A stretch of 64,000 bases of DNA from Bradyrhizobium sp. JYMT SZCCT0428 (GTDB taxonomy: Bacteria; Pseudomonadota; Alphaproteobacteria; Rhizobiales; Xanthobacteraceae), in assembly GCF_018131075.1 (NCBI RefSeq), contig NZ_JAFCLS010000025.1, positions 60,967-124,966 on the forward strand, in the 5' to 3' direction. The notes below the pieces were generated by a model. It made no database searches and was not told the origin of the DNA. It was given only the letters and a program-made list of their open reading frames with translations. Numbering within the stretch: position 1 is the first letter of the stretch; each line of letters begins with the position of its first letter. Shown here in pieces: positions 60,344 through 64,000 of this stretch. The position numbers were made by a program, and so were the translations under genes.

Positions 60344-61529
60344 CAGTCGTCTTCAACCTCTTCTGAAACGCGCACAAAACCGCCCCCGTCGCCAGCATCG
60401 CCGCGGAAACGTTCAGCGCGAACGAAAGACTGCCCACCGCGTCGGTGATCGCGCCGACCACGATCGGCCCCAGCGTCTGGCCGATGCCAAACGAAATGGT
60501 CATCGCCGCAATCCCCATGGGCCAGGCGGACGGCGGGTAGTTGAAGCGCACGAAGGCGGTGGTAGATCCCACCACCGCGAAGAACGCGACACCGAACACC
60601 AGCGCCGAGATCGCCAGCAACAGCGGCGAGTGTCCGAAGATCGGCAGCGCGGCGCCGATCGCGTTGACGCCGAGGATGATCGTCGTGGTGAGGCCGCCGC
60701 GATCCATCGCCAGCACCTGCCGCCACACCCAGGGCGTCGCGAACGCACTCATCCCGATCAGGCTCCAGAACAGGCTCTGCGCCGCCGCGCCGCCGCCGCC
60801 ATCGCGGACATAGGCGATCATGAAGGTCATGTAGGCGATATAGCCGGCGCCGAACAGGAAGTAGCCGAGCAGATAGGCCAGTACCGGCCGGACGGAGAAT
60901 CTGGCCGGTGCCGCGCTGTCGATATCAGCACCACCGCCGAGCGGCGCGAGCAGCAGCGGCACGATCAACGCGACAGAGAGCAGTGTCATCGCCCACCACA
61001 CGATCCACCACGATCCCGGCCCGAAACCTTGCAGCACGAACGGCGCGATCAGTCCCGACGCGAGGATGCCGAGCCCAGGCCCGGCGTAAAACAGGCTGAG
61101 CAGGAAATTGGCGCGATCGGGGCGCGTCTGTGCGATCGTGGCGGCCAGCGCCGCGCCGCCGACGAATCCGCCCGCGGCTCCGATGCCCGCCAGCAGCCGG
61201 GCAAAGCTCAGCACGAAAAAATTGCCCGAGACGGCGCAGAGCGCCAGCGAGATGACGGCGGCCAGCGTTCCCCAGCGCACCGTTCGCGCCAGCCCAAACC
61301 GCCGGATCATGCGCGAGGCGAGCAGCGCGCCCGCGAGATAGCCGACGGCGTTGATGGTGTTCATGAAGCCGGCCGCGGAATAGGACCAGCCCAGCGCGTC
61401 GCGCATGTCCGGCAGCACCAGGGCATAGGCGAAGCGGCCGATTCCAAGACCGATCGTCGGCGCCAGCGACAGAACGAGGATCAGCCACGCGGGGTGCGCG
61501 GTGGACGGTGGTTGAACGGCGGCCTTCAC
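60339..61529 (-). CDS. MFS transporter (YbfB/YjiJ-like family)
   Basis: A 396-residue permease with 12 predicted helices. The start motif LAPTIGLGIGRFAYALVLPDMRDALGWSYSAAGFMNTINAVGYLAGALLASRMIRRFGLARTVRWG is typical of the YbfB-like MFS_1 branch. The substrate is unknown. The start is GTG read from 61529, chosen because GGAG lies six bases upstream; codons further upstream read through non-homologous sequence. The neighbouring EamA-type transporter gene is on the same strand, 91 bases away. Confidence 0.9.
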   Translation of the reverse strand: MKAAVQPPSTAHPAWLILVLSLAPTIGLGIGRFAYALVLPDMRDALGWSYSAAGFMNTINAVGYLAGALLASRMIRRFGLARTVRWGTLAAVISLALCAVSGNFFVLSFARLLAGIGAAGGFVGGAALAATIAQTRPDRANFLLSLFYAGPGLGILASGLIAPFVLQGFGPGSWWIVWWAMTLLSVALIVPLLLAPLGGGADIDSAAPARFSVRPVLAYLLGYFLFGAGYIAYMTFMIAYVRDGGGGAAAQSLFWSLIGMSAFATPWVWRQVLAMDRGGLTTTIILGVNAIGAALPIFGHSPLLLAISALVFGVAFFAVVGSTTAFVRFNYPPSAWPMGIAAMTISFGIGQTLGPIVVGAITDAVGSLSFALNVSAAMLATGAVLCAFQKRLKTTA

Positions 61530-61620
61530 AGGATACTCCGGCAAGGCCGCGATTGTGACAGGCGGCTGCCGGCTTGCACAGCCGCGCGGGGAGCAATGGT
61601 GTCGTGCCGTTTGCGCAACA

Positions 61621-62484
61621 TCAGCCGACCAGCACCAGCGCCACGCCGGCAACCGTCAGCGCCGCGCCGGCGACGATGCGGGGTGTGATCCGTACATGGT
61701 GCAGCACGACAGCGCTGAGCAGCAACGTGACGAGCGGATAGATCGCGGCGACAGGTGCGACCAGCGTGATCGGACCGTTGCGTAGGGCGGCGAACAGCGA
61801 CAGCAGGCTGAGGCCGTTGCAGATGCCGGTCATGGCGAACCAGAGCCGGCCCGGCCATGGCGCTGTCACGACGAAGCTCCCCTTGCGGACGCGCTGCACG
61901 GTCAGCACCACGAACGACGATACGACATAGCCGATCAGGCAGGCCCAGAGCGGGCTCGGCCAGATTTCGAGCCCAAGCTTGACGATCGGCGGCACCACGC
62001 CGCGCAGCAAGGCGCTGGCGAGCGGCAGCAGCAGGGCCCAGCTTCGCCAATCGCCGAGATCGCGCGGCCGGGTGACGGTGATGATGACGGCGCCGGCGAC
62101 CGCGATCACGAGGCCAGCGAATTGCAGCGGGTGGAGCGGCTCATTCAGGAGGACGACGGCGAGCGCGACCGCGAACAGCGGCGCCAGATTGCCAAGCGTC
62201 GAGGTGACGACCGGGCCCAGCGCACTGTTGGAGGCAAAGGTCAGCAGGGTCAGCATCGCCGGAAATACCAGCCCGATCGCTGCGAAGATCGGCAGGGCCC
62301 GCCAGACCACGGGCTCGCCGGCCAGCAGCAGGGGCGAGGCCAGCAGGAACAATAGCGTGAACGAGGGGACGCTGATCGCCGCTCCCGACAGCGGTTCGAC
62401 CGTTCGCAGCCCGAACTGCGCCGTCACGACGCCCGCGCCCAGGAAGCCGGCCGAGGCAAAGGCGAACAGGATGGCTGCGGTCAT
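61621..62484 (-). CDS. EamA-family (DMT superfamily) transporter
   Basis: A 287-residue ten-helix membrane protein with two EamA repeats: VTSTLGNLAPLFAVALAVVLLNEPLHPLQFAGLVIAVAGAVII and LRNGPITLVAPVAAIYPLVTLLLSAVVLHHVRITPRIVAGAALTVAGVALVLVG. Family members export metabolites or amino acids; the substrate is unknown. The start read from 62484 (MTAAILFAFASAGFLGAG) places the first helix at the N-terminus. Confidence 0.9.
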   Translation of the reverse strand: MTAAILFAFASAGFLGAGVVTAQFGLRTVEPLSGAAISVPSFTLLFLLASPLLLAGEPVVWRALPIFAAIGLVFPAMLTLLTFASNSALGPVVTSTLGNLAPLFAVALAVVLLNEPLHPLQFAGLVIAVAGAVIITVTRPRDLGDWRSWALLLPLASALLRGVVPPIVKLGLEIWPSPLWACLIGYVVSSFVVLTVQRVRKGSFVVTAPWPGRLWFAMTGICNGLSLLSLFAALRNGPITLVAPVAAIYPLVTLLLSAVVLHHVRITPRIVAGAALTVAGVALVLVG

Positions 62485-62592
62485 GAGGGCGTGATGTCCG
62501 TCTTGGGGCGGGCTTATCAGCCTTTGTGGCCTGTCCAAGCCGCCTTGCCAATCCGCCCCGGGCGTTTTAGCACTCCCGCGGAATTCCTCCGC

Positions 62593-62669
62593 TGTCATGC
62601 CCGGGCTCGACCCGGGCATCCATCGTCTTCAAAGAAGCTGGATTGCCGGGTCAGGCCCGGCAATGACAA
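62593..62669. repeat. Palindromic intergenic repeat, family E copy 3
   Basis: TGTCATGCCCGGGCTCGACC...GGGCATCCATC and the half GGATTGCCGGGTCAGGCCCGGCAATGACA. Two hairpins in one element, as in the copy between sdhA and sdhB. It is directly upstream of leuB. Confidence 0.8.
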
Positions 62670-62695
62670 CCAAACAAGCTTCGAGGTAACTGATC

Positions 62696-63808
62696 ATGGC
62701 GACCCATAAACTGCTGCTTCTCCCCGGCGACGGCATCGGCCCCGAAGTAATGGGGGAGGTGCAACGCCTGATCGACTGGCTCAACGCGCAAGGCATTGCC
62801 CGTTTCGAGACCGAGCAGGGGCTGGTCGGCGGTTCCGCCTATGACGCTCACAAGGTCTCGATCAGCGAGGGCGACATGGCCAAGGCCACGGCGGCCGATG
62901 CCGTGATCTTCGGCGCGGTCGGCGGCCCGAAATGGGACGCCGTGCCCTATGACGTGCGGCCCGAAGCCGGCCTGTTGCGGCTGCGCAAGGATCTCGGCCT
63001 GTTCGCCAATCTGCGCCCGGCGGTGTGCTATCCGGCGCTGGCGGAAGCCTCCAGCCTGAAGCGCGAGATCGTCGAAGGCCTCGACATCATGATCGTGCGC
63101 GAGTTGACCGGCGGCGTCTATTTCGGCGAGCCGAAGACCATCACCGATCTCGGCAACGGCCAGAAGCGCGCCGTCGACACCCAGGTCTATGACACCTACG
63201 AGATCGAGCGCATCGCCCGCGTCGCATTCGACCTGGCGCGCAAGCGTCGCAACAAGATGACCTCGATGGAAAAGCGCAACGTCATGAAGTCTGGCGTGCT
63301 CTGGAACGAGGTGGTGACGCAGGTCCATGCCCGCGAGTACAAGGACGTCACGCTGGAGCACCAGCTCGCCGATTCCGGCGGCATGATGCTGGTGAAGGCG
63401 CCGAAGCAGTTCGACGTCATCGTGACGGACAATCTGTTCGGCGACATGCTCTCCGACATCGCGGCGATGCTGACGGGGTCGCTCGGCATGCTGCCCTCGG
63501 CCTCGCTCGGCGAGGTCGACGCCAAGACCAAGAAGCGCCGCTCGCTGTTCGAGCCGGTGCACGGCTCGGCGCCTGATATTGCCGGAAAAGGCCTCGCCAA
63601 TCCGATCGCGATGATTTCCTCGTTCGGCATGGCGCTGCGCTATTCGTTCGACATGGGCGCGCTCGCCGACAAGGTCGACGCGGCGATCGCAGCCGTGCTC
63701 GCCAGCGGCCTGCGCACCGCAGATATCAAGTCCGAGGGGACGACAGCGGCCAGCACCACGCAGATGGGCGATGCGATTTTGAAGGAATTGCAGAAGCTGC
63801 ACGCGTAA
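62696..63808 (+). CDS. leuB: 3-isopropylmalate dehydrogenase
   Basis: A 370-residue cytosolic enzyme that oxidatively decarboxylates 3-isopropylmalate to 2-ketoisocaproate with NAD, the third step of leucine synthesis. Conserved blocks: LLPGDGIGPEVMGEVQ, VGGPKWDAVPYDVRPEAGLLRLRKDLGLFANLRPA, ELTGGVYFGEP, the catalytic Tyr in DTYEIERI, Lys/Asp in VTDNLFGDMLSDIAAMLTGSLGMLPSASLG, and LFEPVHGSAPDIAGKGLANPIA for NAD. Start ATG 62696 follows GAGGT. leuC/leuD are not in the window. Confidence 0.98.
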   Translation: MATHKLLLLPGDGIGPEVMGEVQRLIDWLNAQGIARFETEQGLVGGSAYDAHKVSISEGDMAKATAADAVIFGAVGGPKWDAVPYDVRPEAGLLRLRKDLGLFANLRPAVCYPALAEASSLKREIVEGLDIMIVRELTGGVYFGEPKTITDLGNGQKRAVDTQVYDTYEIERIARVAFDLARKRRNKMTSMEKRNVMKSGVLWNEVVTQVHAREYKDVTLEHQLADSGGMMLVKAPKQFDVIVTDNLFGDMLSDIAAMLTGSLGMLPSASLGEVDAKTKKRRSLFEPVHGSAPDIAGKGLANPIAMISSFGMALRYSFDMGALADKVDAAIAAVLASGLRTADIKSEGTTAASTTQMGDAILKELQKLHA

Positions 63809-63826
63809 GCCGAAGGACTCTCCGCA

Positions 63827-63931
63827 TCGTCGTCCCGGCCTTGAGCCGGGACCCATAACCACAGTCGGTTATGATGGCGAAGAGAGTCGTCGAGCAGCTT
63901 TAGTAGATCGACGGGCCGCGGCGTATGGGTC
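63827..63931. repeat. Palindromic intergenic repeat, family D copy 3 (degenerate)
   Basis: The left half CGTCGTCCCGGCCTTGAGCC...GGGACCCATAACCACAG is intact; the right half only keeps GCGGCGTATGGGTCG. It follows leuB. No gene was seen from 63932 to the window end. Confidence 0.65.
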
Positions 63932-64000
63932 GTAAGTCTTGGTGCCTCGATTAAGATGAGGCGATCGAGGCGGGCGTTGCGGGGTTTATGGGAGGTCGTT

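Overview
The window is a GC-rich, gene-dense stretch of an alphaproteobacterial chromosome, most likely Bradyrhizobium or a close relative in the Nitrobacteraceae. The gene content (sdhCDAB, typA, type-2 argG, leuB, rlmN, an IalB-like protein, a RpMatB-like malonyl-CoA synthetase, a BacA-like ABC transporter) and many families of intergenic palindromic repeats point this way. The genus call is inference; no database search was run. No phage, plasmid, insertion sequence, CRISPR array or defence island was seen. This is mostly core housekeeping chromosome with some lineage-specific genes.

Layout. 1-6 kb: the 3' part of a cytochrome P450, a class III adenylate cyclase with an N-terminal zinc-ribbon domain, a TerB-like protein, an SDR, a class I glutamine amidotransferase and an enoyl-CoA hydratase. 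6-11 kb: tRNA-Ala(CGC), the compact yggT-yggU-folD cluster, then on the minus strand a frameshifted M20 peptidase, inorganic pyrophosphatase and a GNAT acetyltransferase with a CtrA-type site upstream. 11.3-15.6 kb: a tightly packed five-gene plus-strand operon (secreted alpha/beta hydrolase, DUF2269 membrane protein, NAD-epimerase/DoxX fusion, DUF393 protein, serine hydrolase); two of its genes carry frameshifts. 15.7-22.6 kb: flavin amine oxidase, a large membrane alpha/beta hydrolase, typA, and a Crp/Fnr regulator divergent from a single-domain response regulator. 22.6-29 kb: a PhoD phosphatase with a PHO-box-like site and two TAXI-type solute-binding proteins without a visible permease, flanking pterin dehydratase and DUF1232 genes. 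29-38 kb: quinone oxidoreductase, dienoyl-CoA-reductase-like SDR, IalB-like protein, rlmN, PAP2 phosphatase, argG, PhoA-type phosphatase. 38-47.5 kb: a proline-rich OmpA-family protein, small stress and VOC proteins, an FkbM methyltransferase, a BacA/BclA-like ABC transporter and a hybrid histidine kinase. 47.6-51.2 kb: the succinate dehydrogenase operon. 51.7-64 kb: TauE exporter, HD-GYP phosphodiesterase, matB, SDR, folB (frameshifted), a long non-coding repeat element, fasciclin protein, a cytochrome b/sulfite-oxidase-like pair, two transporters, and leuB.

Themes. Central metabolism is represented by the TCA cycle (sdh), folate (folD, folB), arginine (argG), leucine (leuB) and pyrophosphate (ppa). 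Phosphate scavenging is suggested by two alkaline phosphatases of different families, each with a candidate PHO box. Signalling includes cAMP, c-di-GMP, a hybrid kinase and Crp/Fnr.

The most unusual features are the many palindromic intergenic repeat families, a roughly 500-bp non-coding element near 57.2-57.7 kb, four independent single-gene frameshifts (real decay or sequencing indels), and a hydrolase whose catalytic halves are separated by about six membrane helices. I did not find a clearly new multi-gene system; the candidates offered are specific genes, sites and repeats.
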